Shown piece after piece: positions 43,501 through 55,198 of a stretch of 64,000 nt of DNA. A program made the translations under genes and the position numbers. Position 1 is the stretch's first letter. Every line of letters begins with the position of its first letter. The DNA lies in NCBI GenBank assembly GCA_963691705.1, contig OY829545.1:33219475-33283474 (forward strand), read 5' to 3'. The notes beneath the pieces were generated by a model. That model ran no database searches. It was not told where the DNA came from and saw nothing but the letters and a program-made list of their open reading frames with translations. This DNA comes from Viola odorata. Its lineage: Eukaryota; Streptophyta; Magnoliopsida; Malpighiales; Violaceae.

Positions 43501-45242
43501 GAATGTGAACACAATAAGGTTAAGTCGCTTTTATCTATGAAAAATGCATAGGAGGAAAACACAAGAGTTATACAAACTCTCTTTTCTTTTAGAGTTAGCA
43601 CATTATAATTTTTCAGTTTTGGCTTATTGGTGTGGGTTACAAGTAGAGCGTGTTCGTCTTAAGAAGACAACACTTTTTTTGATTCAATTCAAGCTCTAGA
43701 CGAATATCACAAAAGATTCAAGAGTTTGGGTTTGGATTTATTTGCTTGAATCGCATTCAATTTTTCAAAGTGCAAGATACACGGATCGAATCCTTACTAT
43801 CATATTATTGATTCGGTTGCTTAGTTCCAAGATTAGGTTTCTATATTTATCTATTACTGTGTATTTTTTCATCGAAACCTCACAAAAGAAACAGTCTAGT
43901 TCGGTTAATAAATTCTCAGAACCGTTAGTTTTTTATTCGATTCGGTTCTTCTACCAAAACCATTCTAAATTGAGCCATGTACACTCCTAATTTTAGGTAG
44001 TTTTGTCATAGCTTGTAGGTCGAGTTCAATCATTCAATTAGTTGTAGTTATAACTTGGGTGTGGATTATTGCCTAATGGCGTCAATTTATGCTTAATGAT
44101 CACCATCTAATATGTTATTGACCCGATATTTTGATTAAACCTCACGGAAGTCCTGAATGATATAACTTTTTAGTATTATTGTGGGCCTTTGTACGTAACA
44201 TGAGATGTGGACTTTAATTCGTACATAACATTTTCTAGAAGCCTACCTATTCAACTTCACTCCAAAGCCTAGTCCAAACTAGGCCTACTAGAAAACAAAT
44301 CAAACACAACAAGAATAACAAAAAATTGACTTCTTGTAAAAAAACAACAATCTGAGTCACTTTTTTATTTTATTAATGTCGTGGTTTTATTTATTTCTTT
44401 ATAAAAAAATACAAATAAAACATGAAAAACTTTTGTTACTATCTTTGTGTTTTATCTATTATATTAAATAAATAATATATACAATAATTTCAAAAGATAT
44501 ATTAGGAATGGCAACAAATGCTGACTAGAATTCAGCTGTTTTTTAGGATCAATTAAGATAATTTTCAAAACAATATGGTTGTTCTTTTCTACTATTATTA
44601 AATATTTGAGAGCTTTTATTTCACACCATAATAGTTTATTTTTCCACCATAAAATTTAATTTACCACTTTTTTTTGCCCTTTTCTCTCTCATAATTTTTT
44701 TTTCTTCATAAATTTGAGTGAGTAGAGAAAAGTCTTTTTATTGAATTTTTTTTCTATTCCACAACTTTTTAAAGATAAAAACATTAATCTAAGGAAAAAA
44801 AGTGATGAATTAAACTTTATAGTGTGGAAATAGTAGGTGTATAAATATTTTTATTTCTCAAATAACATAATTACAACCACAAATTTTGTTAGAAAACCAT
44901 CAATTCACACAATCTATTTGCAAAATAAACTAGAAAATCAAAGTTGTTTATTTATTAAACGAGCCACTAAATAAGTAATTTGGAAACAATTTAGTTTATA
45001 CGTTTAAAATATTATTTTATAATCACAATAATCTAAGAATGAGGTTAAACAATTTTTTTTTAAACCAAGCCTCAAACGGTTCGTGAGTGATGGAATATTC
45101 CGTTGCTAATATTTTGCGACGGCACGTCGGAACATTTTGGCTCCAGGTAGCAGATTGGAGACAAATATTTCTGCGAAACCTCTCCGACGGAGTGTTTCGT
45201 CGAAGCAGTTTAGACGAATATTCAGTCGCGACGGACTTTGAA
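43501..45242. other. AT-rich intergenic sequence
   Basis: No gene supported on either strand. Long A/T runs are frequent. At 45090-45235 there is a cluster of GACGG/CCGTC-type short inverted motifs (for example GCGACGGCACGTCGG) that may be the decayed end of an old DNA transposon. Confidence 0.5.
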
Positions 45243-45252
45243 TATATACATT
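45243..45252. repeat. Foldback/MULE target-site duplication, left
   Basis: TATATACATT, identical to 47914-47923. Confidence 0.85.
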
Positions 45253-45650
45253 GGGTAAAAGCTATAAATCAACTCTGAACTTTAAAGTTTTAATTAATCG
45301 CAACCCTGATTTTTTATTTTGTTTAATTACAACCCTGGTCGTCGCCAGTATTGTTTAATCACCCCCCTACTGTGACAGAAATCTGACGTGGCATCGTTGA
45401 CTGACGTTATGTGCCACGTCAGCTCGCCACGTCTGCAACTTGCCATGTCAGACTCCATGTGACAGGGTTGAGATTAATCAAAATATTAAAATTCAGGATT
45501 GTAATTAAATAAAATAAAATATCAGGGTTGCGATTAATCAAAACATTAAAGTTCAGGGTTGTTTTATGTCTTTTTGCCATTTAGAAATCCTTGTTGCATG
45601 ATCTTTTTTATCTGGTTAATTAATTTATTATACTTATATGCTATATTATT
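45253..45650. repeat. Left arm of the foldback element
   Basis: Pairs with 45958-46148 and 47712-47913 in reverse. Contains ACGTGGCATCGTTGAC and CATCTTGCATG-like blocks that reappear inverted in the right arm. Confidence 0.85.
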
Positions 45651-45957
45651 CCCAAATAATGTCTCATTATGGTTAAAAAAATTATACTTGTAAATTAAGG
45701 TATAAATAAAGTTTCGGAAAAAAAAGTATAATTTTTTTAACCATAATGAAACATTATGTTTTTTATTCGGAAAAAAAAGTTATAAAATTTAAATCTATAA
45801 TTGTAAATTAAACAAGAAGATTACACCTCTATCTAACACCTAAAAAAACATGAAAACTGAATGATGGATATAAACTATACAAAATACTAATTTAAAAAAG
45901 AGGATAATCCAAAAAATAATTATGATAAAACCTAATTAATTAAAGCTTTGTTATATT

Positions 45958-46148
45958 TGGGAATAATATAGCATAAAAATATAATAAATTAATTAACTAA
46001 ACAAAAAAGATCATGCAACAAGGATTTCTAAATGGCAAAAAGATATAAAACAATCCTGAACTTTAAAGTTTTAATTAATCGCAACCCTGATCTTTTATTT
46101 TGTTTAATTACAACCCTGAACTTTAATGTTTTGATTAATCGCAACCCG
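45958..46148. repeat. Right arm of the foldback element, inner half
   Basis: Inverse complement of about 45465-45650. Separated from the outer half (47712-47913) by the hAT insertion. Confidence 0.85.
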
Positions 46149-46156
46149 GTCATGTG
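46149..46156. repeat. hAT target-site duplication, left
   Basis: GTCATGTG; the right copy at 47704-47711 is GTCACGTG, one mismatch. 8 bp is the hAT duplication size. Confidence 0.85.
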
Positions 46157-47703
46157 CACGGACGGATCCAGGAATGATTTCCAAGGGGGGCGGGGGTTCG
46201 GGGGCAGCGCCCTCGAAAAAAATTTTTGGGGTATTTTAAAGGGAAACCAAACGAGCTGAACGAAAAATTGAACAAATGCTTAAGAGTATTTGTATCCGTC
46301 ACTAAATAACAAATATTTAGATAACTTAACAAAAAGATAAATAAGAAGACAATATAGAAAAAAATTAATTCATATAATATACGTACTTCTTACAATTGTT
46401 CTCTACGAGTTTTCATTTTTTGAAATCGTTGAATGATTCTCTCATTCTCTACACTATCAAAAACATCTTTTTCAACAAAAGTAATCAAACAATCATTTAA
46501 CATATCATCTCTCATACGGTTCCGCAGTCGATTCTTCACAATGCTCATATAAGAACAAGTCTTTTCCACTGTCGTAGTTGCAACCGGTAAAATCAAAGCT
46601 AGCTTCAAGAGTAAATACACCAATGGATAGACAATATGCTTTCTTCTTTCAACTAACTTTTCGGAAAGATCATTAATCCCTTTCAAATTTGAAAATCCAA
46701 CATCCGACCGCATATCCAAAATATAATTCTCAAGTTGATTATCAAGAGCAAGAATATCAACTGTAGAAAACTCATTAGGATAAAATTGAGTCAATTGAAG
46801 CAATTTCTCCTTATTGAAAGCAACAAAGGAGTCTCTTGGATTTAAGCATGCCACACAAAGGAGTAATTCGCTATTCCTCTCATTAAATCGATTATTAGGA
46901 TTGTAATTAGCATGGCACTCTATGTCTCTTGGTTGACAAGGACCTTTCAACATATAAACTCTACGAATTTGATCCCGATCATTAGGATTGTATTCTAAAA
47001 TCGAAGGCCGCATACCTGGATCAGCAGGAAGATTTTTCAAATCAACTTCTAAAAATTTCTTCGACTTCTTCGCAAGTTGTTCTTCACTTTCATTTGGACC
47101 AACATTTGATGGTGCTTGAGTAGATGGTTTAATCAAATATTTGTCCATATCTACAAAAACAAATATTAAGGCTAAAATATTTGATCCCGACCAACAACCA
47201 CAAAATGAAAAACGGAGTCGACTAAAATATTTTAAAATCAATCGCCGATTCACCCATTCGTACGAAATATTCGATTGATGGACGACCAAAATTTAATTTT
47301 AAAAATACGAAACTTTGGCTAATTAATTTAAAATGCAAAATTGGAGCAAACCGTTAATCGATTTGTGAAATTGAGGATATGTAATTAATCTAGAGATGTA
47401 GCACTAATTATTTAACAACAGATTGGGTATCAATTTACTCAATAAGGCAATTAATTTGATTTAATTATCAAATGGCCTAATAAATAAACAAGTGCAAAAA
47501 ACACTTGCAGTGAATGCTCCGGCTCCCAAGCTTGAAGGAAGGGTAAAGGGAGTGTGGACAAAATTGGGCTCAGGGTGGGCAAAAAATGTGTAGGGTTGTA
47601 AAAAATGGGCCCTCTTTGACATCTTGTAAGTGGGTTGAAATTTTTTTTGGACAGGCCTAGGGTGGGCAGCCACCTACCCTCGCCTGGGCTGGATCCGTCC
47701 ATG
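46157..47703 (-). mobile_element. hAT transposon, 1.55 kb, internally deleted
   Basis: Terminal inverted repeats CACGGACGGATCCAG (left) and CATGGACGGATCCAG (right, inverted), with 8-bp TSDs. It carries one ORF that keeps the N-terminal and C-terminal parts of a TTF-zinc-finger-type hAT transposase. It is inserted in the right arm of the foldback element. The short frames at 47451-47795 span the hAT end and are not genes. Confidence 0.9.
46390..47148 (-). CDS. Truncated hAT transposase, TTF-type N-terminus fused to dimerisation domain
   Basis: 252 codons from the MDKYLIKPS start at 47148. Residues 1-75 contain LKNLPADPGMRPSILEYNPNDRDQIRRVYM, the segment that precedes the TTF zinc finger in this hAT family; here quoted in part only to locate it, the key text being DPGMRPSILEY and NDRDQIRR. 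At about residue 78 the text jumps to NNRFNERNSELLLCVACLNP, ordinarily found hundreds of residues later, and continues to the hAT dimerisation region with VATTTVEKTCSYMSIVKNRL and LRNRMRDDMLNDCL. The zinc finger and the catalytic core are absent, but the frame is kept. It could be translated and bind partner transposase, but cannot catalyse transposition. The longer frame reaching 47289 starts upstream of the likely Met. Confidence 0.85.
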   Translation of the reverse strand: MDKYLIKPSTQAPSNVGPNESEEQLAKKSKKFLEVDLKNLPADPGMRPSILEYNPNDRDQIRRVYMLKGPCQPRDIECHANYNPNNRFNERNSELLLCVACLNPRDSFVAFNKEKLLQLTQFYPNEFSTVDILALDNQLENYILDMRSDVGFSNLKGINDLSEKLVERRKHIVYPLVYLLLKLALILPVATTTVEKTCSYMSIVKNRLRNRMRDDMLNDCLITFVEKDVFDSVENERIIQRFQKMKTRREQL

Positions 47704-47711
47704 GTCACGTG
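47704..47711. repeat. hAT target-site duplication, right
   Basis: GTCACGTG, paired with 46149-46156. Confidence 0.85.
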
Positions 47712-47913
47712 GAGTCTGACATGGCAGGTTGCAGATGTGGCGAGCTGACGTGGCACATAACGTCGGTCAACGATGCCACGTTTGATTTTTGTCACGGTAG
47801 GGGGTGATTAAACAATACTGACGACAACCAGGGTTGTAATTAAACAAAATAAAAGATCAAGGTTGCGATTAATTAAAACTTTAAAGTTCAAGGTTGATTT
47901 ATAGCTTTTACCC
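47712..47913. repeat. Right arm of the foldback element, outer half
   Basis: Inverse complement of about 45253-45460, ending in GCTTTTACCC. Confidence 0.9.
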
Positions 47914-47923
47914 TATATACATT
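47914..47923. repeat. Foldback/MULE target-site duplication, right
   Basis: TATATACATT, identical to 45243-45252. Confidence 0.85.
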
Positions 47924-48823
47924 TGTTAATATATATATATATATACACCATGTATGTATAATGCTCGTATATATACTCTATTTTTTTAATTTTAAAAATT
48001 AAAAAGTGCAAAATGTAAGGTCTCTTCTTAGCTAGCTTAGAAAATGTAATTAAGTAAATTATTTATTAGCTAGCTTTCAAAATGGTTTTATTGGAAAGTT
48101 TAATTTCAATTACATTTTAAATAGAAATTAACAAATTTATATAACATTAATTGTTATTCAAAATAAACAATTATATATATTTGAAAAAATAGTATTTCCA
48201 CGGAAATTTTCTGAGGGAAACTTCAGTGGGGACTCTTAATATATAAATAAAGATAATAAGTGTATAAATATTGGTGGATATCACAATTTAAAATCCAGAA
48301 AGATTCGTCGAGTTTTTTATTTTTTTTGTAACAAAAATTAAATTGTACAGGATGCAAATTCAACAATCTTGTTATCTCCTTACACCGTTGTCATCTTGCA
48401 TCCACCAAGTATGTTATATCCTTTTCCATTGTGTCAACCTCTCCAGCCAGGTAGCTGGAACGCACTGAATTAATGATCTCAATGCCATCACAACCATTTC
48501 ACCTTTAGTACTTTTCCACCACCCACCGTTACCCCCATAAACTTTACCACCCCTTCCACTTTGGAGTGTGACATATCATTCCATATACTCACTCCTCTGC
48601 GCAAAAAAGAAGATCACCAGCCAAATATACATTTTTTTCTTCTTGTGTGGCTGTGTTTGGTCTTAGCTGATACACACTATCAATTTCGTGTTTATATGAA
48701 TTTTACATTTTTTCCCCTACCCCAGACTGTACAATATATATGCCTCATGTGCTTATTGAAAGTAACCTTATCAAATGTTAGGGGACTGTTTGGATGGGGG
48801 CGCAATGGATGACTTTAGCTTAC
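47924..48823. other. 3' flank of RBOHF
   Basis: Begins with a (TA)n run at 47930-47945 and is AT-rich. The part next to 48824 must contain the RBOHF 3' UTR and polyadenylation signal, but the end cannot be fixed from sequence alone. No other gene supported. Confidence 0.6.
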
Positions 48824-51800
48824 TTAGAAATGCTCCTTGTGGAATTCAAACTTTGTAGTCCCTTTTTGATTGAACTCATAGCAAAGCTTGCTCAGTTCTT
48901 TTGCTAGGACAGGTGCCCCACAATAGAACACCCCTATCCTTGCATTGCAGTGCTTAGTGCATAATTTAGACAGCACTTTCTTCCAATTTGGCCTTGCAAA
49001 ATGGGTTCTCACCTACACAAATTAAGGACTAGACTGTTAGCTAGCGAACAATAGTAGTTTGGTGTACTTAAACATGAGCAAAAATGAGATGGTAAATAAA
49101 ATCTTACCCTAGTGCCAGAAACAATGTCGACCCCATTCTTGGCATGGTTTAAGGCCTGAACCATCGTAATGAGGGTTGATCGTGCATCGCCTTCCTCGTA
49201 CACACTAGTCAAGTAATTGTGCATCTCAATCACACCCTAGAATCCAGAAACGAAGCAATTTAGACTGAGCTTGAGCATAATAAGAATATAAATCTGAATG
49301 ATCCATTGATTTGAAAACCAAATCTTATGTTATCATCACCCTTTGGTCAAGATCTGCAACTTCATTCATCACCCCCTTGAACCAATCAAAAGAACCTTGT
49401 TCTCTAGTAACCCAATAGAAGTATGCATTAGTTGTCTTCAACGTCTTTTTACGTTTAGGAGAAACTCTATTTGAATTTGAATTCGATGCATCATTACTAC
49501 TCCCAACACTAATGTCTGATGTTCTACTCATGTCTAAGTTTGAATCCTGAAAAGCAAAAACCTGAAATCAGATTCCTGAAGCAACTTTAATCCATTGTAA
49601 ACAATAGCATATATCTAATCCATTGTACTAGTCACTTACTGCCTGCTCTTCCATCTTGATTATGTTGTTAAGCAAATCTTTCAGAATGCTGATAAAAGGT
49701 GTTGCTCCAATTCCAAGACCAACAAGTAACAAGACATCGTATTTCCGGTAATCTTGGGCCGGTGCTCCATAAGGTCCATCTATTAAGAGCTTTGGCAAGC
49801 TGCCACCACAGAAAGTAAAGTAAGGAATAGTACTATCATGGCGGAATGGAACCGAGAATTACAAAAGGTTTTGCACCTTTTCTTGGTGGTTTCATCAGCC
49901 CTGAGAAGTCCACTCCTCCCAGCCAGAGGAGCTTCGCAAGCCTCGGAGAATACTCTTCTAAGTTCTTGTGTCCAGTCTCCTAATTGCCGAATATGAATAC
50001 TCAGGAAATCATCACCAGGAGCCGAGGTAATCGAAAACGGGTGCCTGGAAGTGAAAATTGTATTCAGATATTCATTCACAAGCATTAAAGACTTTAGGAT
50101 TATGATCTCAAGATTTGTTCTTTCATGAACCCTTGTCTGTTACAACACATTGCAGTGACAGATAAATTTCATTTCTAATTGTCCTGATGTTTAACATGAA
50201 AGGAGAGTAATCCTATTTATAAAAGATTTTCATTATCAGAACCTAATGATACAAAGAAGCAATAGTTACTCACCACTCAAATGGAGAAACTGCAGGGCAT
50301 TGGACAAACATGTACTGTCCGCTCTTGTACCGATATTGAGGGGGCTTAGACATTTGCAAAGTTAAAACATTTCCAGGATATATTGCAACCTGAACATCAG
50401 TAACAAATCAAGAAACAGAATGTTCATGTAACATCTCAGAGAAAAGAATCCTAGCTTGTACTAGATTGCAGATATCTTCAGGATGTTGGTTCACCTTTAA
50501 AAGCCGGACAGTATAGAATCCCGAACGAAAAAACCTAAGGGCCCTTTCCCCAGCATATAGTAAAACCGGAACAGCAATGTACATCCATGTCTGCAAGGAT
50601 TAGACCACAATACCATACATTATTCTGACCAATCAAATGCACGAAAAAAGAAGTCTAATAGATGGTGAGCTGTACCGTCTTTAGGTACCATTTGTGGACA
50701 AGATACAAGAAAACTCCATGGATGATGAGGAGGGTGTAGACAATGACAAACAGGTGGTGAGAATACCAGAACGCATTGAAGCCGGTGAGCCTGTCAAAGG
50801 GTTTTGGAAGCTTAGTGATGCTGCGCCTGAAGCGGCGTGTAGCAAGAATAAAGGCAATGGCCATACAGATCACCATCAGAATTCCTGTCACCCCCTCTGC
50901 ACCTCTAAGCAATGCTGCATATGTTGGCTTTGTTACCCCAAAGTCATCTCTCAAATACTGCTTGTATTTCTGGTCTGATGAGTCTATCAGCCTTGGAAAA
51001 TCACAGGCAAGATGGTTCCCAGCATGAAGAATGACACCCACCACAATTGCTGCTGCTATAGTCTAGGATATATACGTATATGCAAAATATATAATATAAA
51101 GGAAGAAGTCAGTAAAATTGGATAAAACAATAGCAGATTACAGATTTCATTGCCTCTGTTTTAATAATTAAGTTCAGTTTCATAGAGGGGTGGGATAGGC
51201 CAGTAAAAAGTTCAAGTATAGTAAAGTTTTTCGAATGTAGAACGTAGGTTGAAACTCGTTAACTTTCTTAATTAACTAATCTCTTATTTGGCCATGTTTT
51301 TTCCCTTGCGTCTTTGGGAGGGTCATCTAGAACTTAGAAGGGGTTTTGGTATGAAGTCAACTATTGCTGCTGTGTAGCACCAACGTATACTGACCACTAC
51401 TTATAACCTCTGATCAAATATTTTTCATGGCCAAGATATCATCAACCATCATGTTGACTTTTTAACAAAGTCTCCTCCATGGGACCCCGTCAATACACTT
51501 CTAGAATAATAAGCAAATAAGAGAGAGTGGGTACAAGTTAGTAATTAGCTACCTTGTGGAAGTTGATGTTGTCATCAAATGGCAGAATGTAGCTCAACCT
51601 TGTAGACCTTAGCCAAGTGATGATATTTCTACAGACAGGGAAGAGAACAAGAGCCATGTTTAGCTTCAAGGTTTCAGCAGCACCTTTTGCAGTTAGCAGA
51701 CAGTCACCCATCACATGATAAGCATTCTTCTGCTTATATTGTAAGAATTTCCATGTGAATAACCCAATCATTGTCAATATCCATAAACTCAAAACCCAGA

Positions 51801-54800
51801 TTCTCTTCCAATTCTCTTGCAAGAAGTAAAGGCATTGCTTGCTCAGTCTCCTAATTGGGCTTCTCCTTCTTAGGCCTGGTAAGTTCTGGCTCAAGGCCTG
51901 GCTTGTGTAGCTTAGGGCTTGACTGTAGCTTAGGTACGTGTCCTTTTGTAAAAGTAGTGTCTCCAATTGCCACAGCTGCGCCACGTGTAACATTATCATG
52001 AAAAAAAGGACCCAACTTACGGAAAAAAACATCAGCAAGAAAATAAAACAGGGACAGGAGAATCTTGATAATGTCAACTTATTAGTACATTACACAGCAA
52101 TGGATCGATGCGCAAATGCACAGCACGCGTTAGGCCATGAGTGAAACATACCATTTTTCCCACATGGGTACCCAACTTTGCTTGTCGGATATAAATTCTC
52201 TAACTTAATTTCTTAATTATCATTGCCCAATAATAATGATTGATATTTATATCAAAGTAAAGTCCAAATTGATAAGGAATTCTTTATCAATTGTAAAACT
52301 ATATATTTTGTGTTGAAAGGAATTGTATATTAATTAGATTATTTCTATTCAACTGTTTTTTCAAGCTGAATTTGATTTTTTTTGTTTACGTTAACAAAAA
52401 TGAGTATGTAAAAATTTTAAAATTATGATTTGCTTTTGAGATAAAGATGATTACAAATGAGGTCATTAAGAAGACTATTTAAGATTGAGATTGGTGATTT
52501 TATTCAAAGTTTTTACCTCTTTAACTTTTTTACCTAATGAGTTGACATTAATTTGCAGATATATAGTAACTGGAGTGTAAGGGGAGCTGTTGAACTAAAA
52601 GCAAAAATATTTGTGTAACAGAAGAATAAATTATGACATCTTACTTACTCTCATATTCCTTCTTCCCACACGGTTCAACAACATTAACGGAATTGTTGCC
52701 AGATTTTAATTTCGTCAATTGTTAGGCAAGCCAAACAATGGACTTTGCAACGTCGATCATAGTGAAAAATAAAATTAATAATAAAAAAAAACTATGGATT
52801 TTGCAATAAGAAGATGTCCATTCCTCTCTTTTTCTTTATATTTCATATTTGAAAAAAGTATTTATATTTTTTAAATAAAAAAATAGTTATGGTGTATTTT
52901 ATAGTTTATTTATTTAAAATATATTATAAACAGTCATTTTAAGCAATTATTAATTAACAGTCATTAAATGATCGGGTGATTTGAAAAAAAATAACCAGCT
53001 ACGTTTGTATTTATATACGTATTGTGACTTTAGTAATGATTAAACTAATGCGTGCAAACTGAAATGAAAATGAGAGGACACTAACACATACTATCACTTT
53101 AGCAAGTTCTAGAAGGCACTTATGATAAAATAAAATAAAAAAGTGTAAATAAAAGGCAAGATGATGGTAGGAAGAGGGCCCACCTCAATGTAGCCAAGTC
53201 TTTCAGGGTCCAACTCCTCCATGATCAAGGCTGCATATTCTTCTGCTTGTTCCTTCAGTCTTGATAATTTGTTGGCTGAGGCACTCAACATGATAATCTA
53301 CCAACAATTTAATTAATACTATTTTTACTGGCTAGCTAAAGAAAAAGAAATTTAATTTCATTTCATTTAATTAAAATAAAAAGAAAGTGTATTGACAAAA
53401 ATGACCCCACCTACTACCTGTTGAGTAAATGTTGGAAACCCGCCCACATAGGTCAACCTCAAATACTTCAATAGAAAACTTAGGTCACTGACTCTTAAAT
53501 TGAATAGAATGAAAAAGAATTTTCAATCTAATTATAGATAAGATGCTTTGCTTGAGAACATGGAAACTCAATCTTGTAATTTCTAGCATCATACTAATGG
53601 AGTGGTTAGCTTTAATTAATGGTTAATATATAGGATAGAATTTCATGGATTTAAGGTGACCAAATCCTCTCCTAACTCTGTAATTATATCATAATTAATT
53701 ATTAATTAAACCAAAGTCAGACATCCTTGCAGATTAAGAAATTGAAACTTAGCCCACAATTCAAATCTGACAGGGTGTTTGTCTAATTCATGCACGTTAG
53801 TTAGTTTCTTAATTAATTGTAATTACTAATTGCTTTTAATTTCGATAGTGGACATTATTTGTTTTTAATAATTAAATAATAAATACCTCTTTTACTTCTT
53901 CTTCTGTGATTCTACCATCATCATTCTTGTCCACCCTGTAACAACATTAACAAATCATTAATTAAACCATAGGATTAAGATAAACTAATTAATATTTGGA
54001 ACAGTACTAAACAAATATAAAATTAATAAGAGTACGTACGTAGTTGTAGACGACTAATCTAATAATTCAACTACTATTAAACAATATATACTCTTTTTAA
54101 AAAAAAGAAACGGGCGACATGAAAGGACAATCATGTCCCTGATTGATTGCTCTAATGTCTTGTAGCGGTAGTGCATGAGCTGCGTGCGTGATCATAGTTG
54201 AAGTTGAAGGAAGAATTTTTCTTTTTAATCATTGATTAAAAAATTAATTTAATACTAAACAGACAATAAATATATATACATACATATCGAAAAAGATCTG
54301 GAGTCTGGAATCGAAGTTCTGATCGGTGATTTGTGACCAAAACTCGTAAAGCTCATCTCTGCTAATCTTCTCCACCCTCAACCTCTTCTTCCTACCCAAT
54401 GCATCGAACAGCTGCAACGCAAACTCGTTCGAATCCTTCATTCCTATCAATTCAAATTATAAAATCAATTAACATCAATGATTAAATTATAGAAAAGAAG
54501 AAGAAGAGAGAAATGAAATTACCAATGCATTGTGCAAAATCAGCTCGGTATAGATAACCGTCTTTCGCAAGTTTTTCAAAATTACGCTGCACCTCGTTCC
54601 ACGCATCAACACCATAACGCTTACTTTTATTGTTACTGATAAATCGCAATCCCCGCAGCGCCTTTTGCGCACCGGAGCGTGTCCGGTCTAGCTGCGCCCG
54701 CTGTTTCCTCAGCGCGCGTGCAGCTAACGCCGCATCAAATCCACTTCCACCGCCGCCATTATTACTACTCAGCACGCGAGTCGCGTGCCCGTGGCTCCAA

Positions 54801-55198
54801 GAAAACCTCCTCAGCTCCGCTTTCAACTCATGCGAGAACTGCTTTGCTTTCGCAACAGCCTCCGCCTTCAATTCCTGCGAGAACTGCCGCAGCTTACTCG
54901 ATGAACTCCGCCGAATCGTCGACGCCGATCTAAACGACGAGGAAGGAGTTAGCGTTCCGGAAGAAGAAGGACCTCCGCCGCTGTCATCGACATTAATGAC
55001 TGTGGCCGCGGCGGCCGGCTCCACGCTGCGGAGAATGATGGTGTCATCTTCTTGCAAATCAAGAGTCACCTCCACGAACTCCTCCGCGGAGCTATATTCC
55101 GTCGTCCCCGGAGAAGTTGATTCACTTAGAGGTGCTTTGGAAGGGACGGAGTCGGAGCTCCAGCGGCGGTCACGGCGGCTCGGTAATGGACCGCTCAT
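48824..55198 (-). CDS. RBOHF: Respiratory burst oxidase homologue F-type NADPH oxidase, 13 exons
   Basis: Plasma-membrane enzyme that moves electrons from cytosolic NADPH through FAD and two haems to outside oxygen, making superoxide; Arabidopsis RBOHF acts in ABA, defence and Casparian-strip signalling. Exons: 54523-55198, 54284-54443, 53887-53935, 53184-53297, 51553-51975, 50676-51062, 50495-50590, 50274-50389, 49877-50044, 49640-49799, 49340-49546, 49108-49236, 48824-49012. All introns are GT-AG and phases match, giving 957 residues (Arabidopsis RBOHF about 944). Seen: [16 protein letters not shown] before the EF-hands; an EF-hand loop [12 protein letters not shown] at 281-292 split over exons 2-3; a second EF-like [11 protein letters not shown]; membrane helices in exons 5-7 with [12 protein letters not shown] and [11 protein letters not shown] haem histidines; FAD motif [12 protein letters not shown] (675 on); NADPH motif GLGIGATPF (757 on); ending FEFHKEHF. 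The C-terminal KELSKLC..FNQKG and the N-terminal LRSVEPA and [17 protein letters not shown] point to the F clade. No lesion found. Confidence 0.97.
51976..53183 (-). other. RBOHF intron 4 (1.2 kb)
   Basis: The largest intron. Donor GTGGGC after GGCTACATTGAG, acceptor GCGCAG before CTGTGGCAATTG. AT-rich, with no recognised transposon or small RNA. The GTGGGC donor is a weaker match to consensus than the gene's other donors. Confidence 0.85.

Larger units (their letters stand above)
45253..47913. mobile_element. Mutator-like foldback element with ~400-bp arms
   Basis: The ends are exact inverted copies starting GGGTAAAAGCTATAAATC, and 10-bp duplications flank the element, the size range of Mutator-like transposons. 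The left arm (45253-45650) pairs with the right arm (45958-46148 plus 47712-47913), leaving a ~300-base middle that itself contains a small inverted pair (about 45656-45690 with 45726-45760). Without the nested hAT it is about 1.1 kb and has no coding capacity. Each arm contains repeated TTAAAGTTCAGGGTTG-type subunits. Confidence 0.85.

Noticed and set aside
47451..47795. 114-codon minus-strand ORF
   Set aside because: It spans the hAT terminal repeat and the foldback arm, so it is a junction artefact.
49841..49876. Possible frameshift in RBOHF after DETTKK
   Set aside because: The odd text is a 77-bp intron (49800-49876) with GT-AG ends; splicing restores [12 protein letters not shown] in frame.
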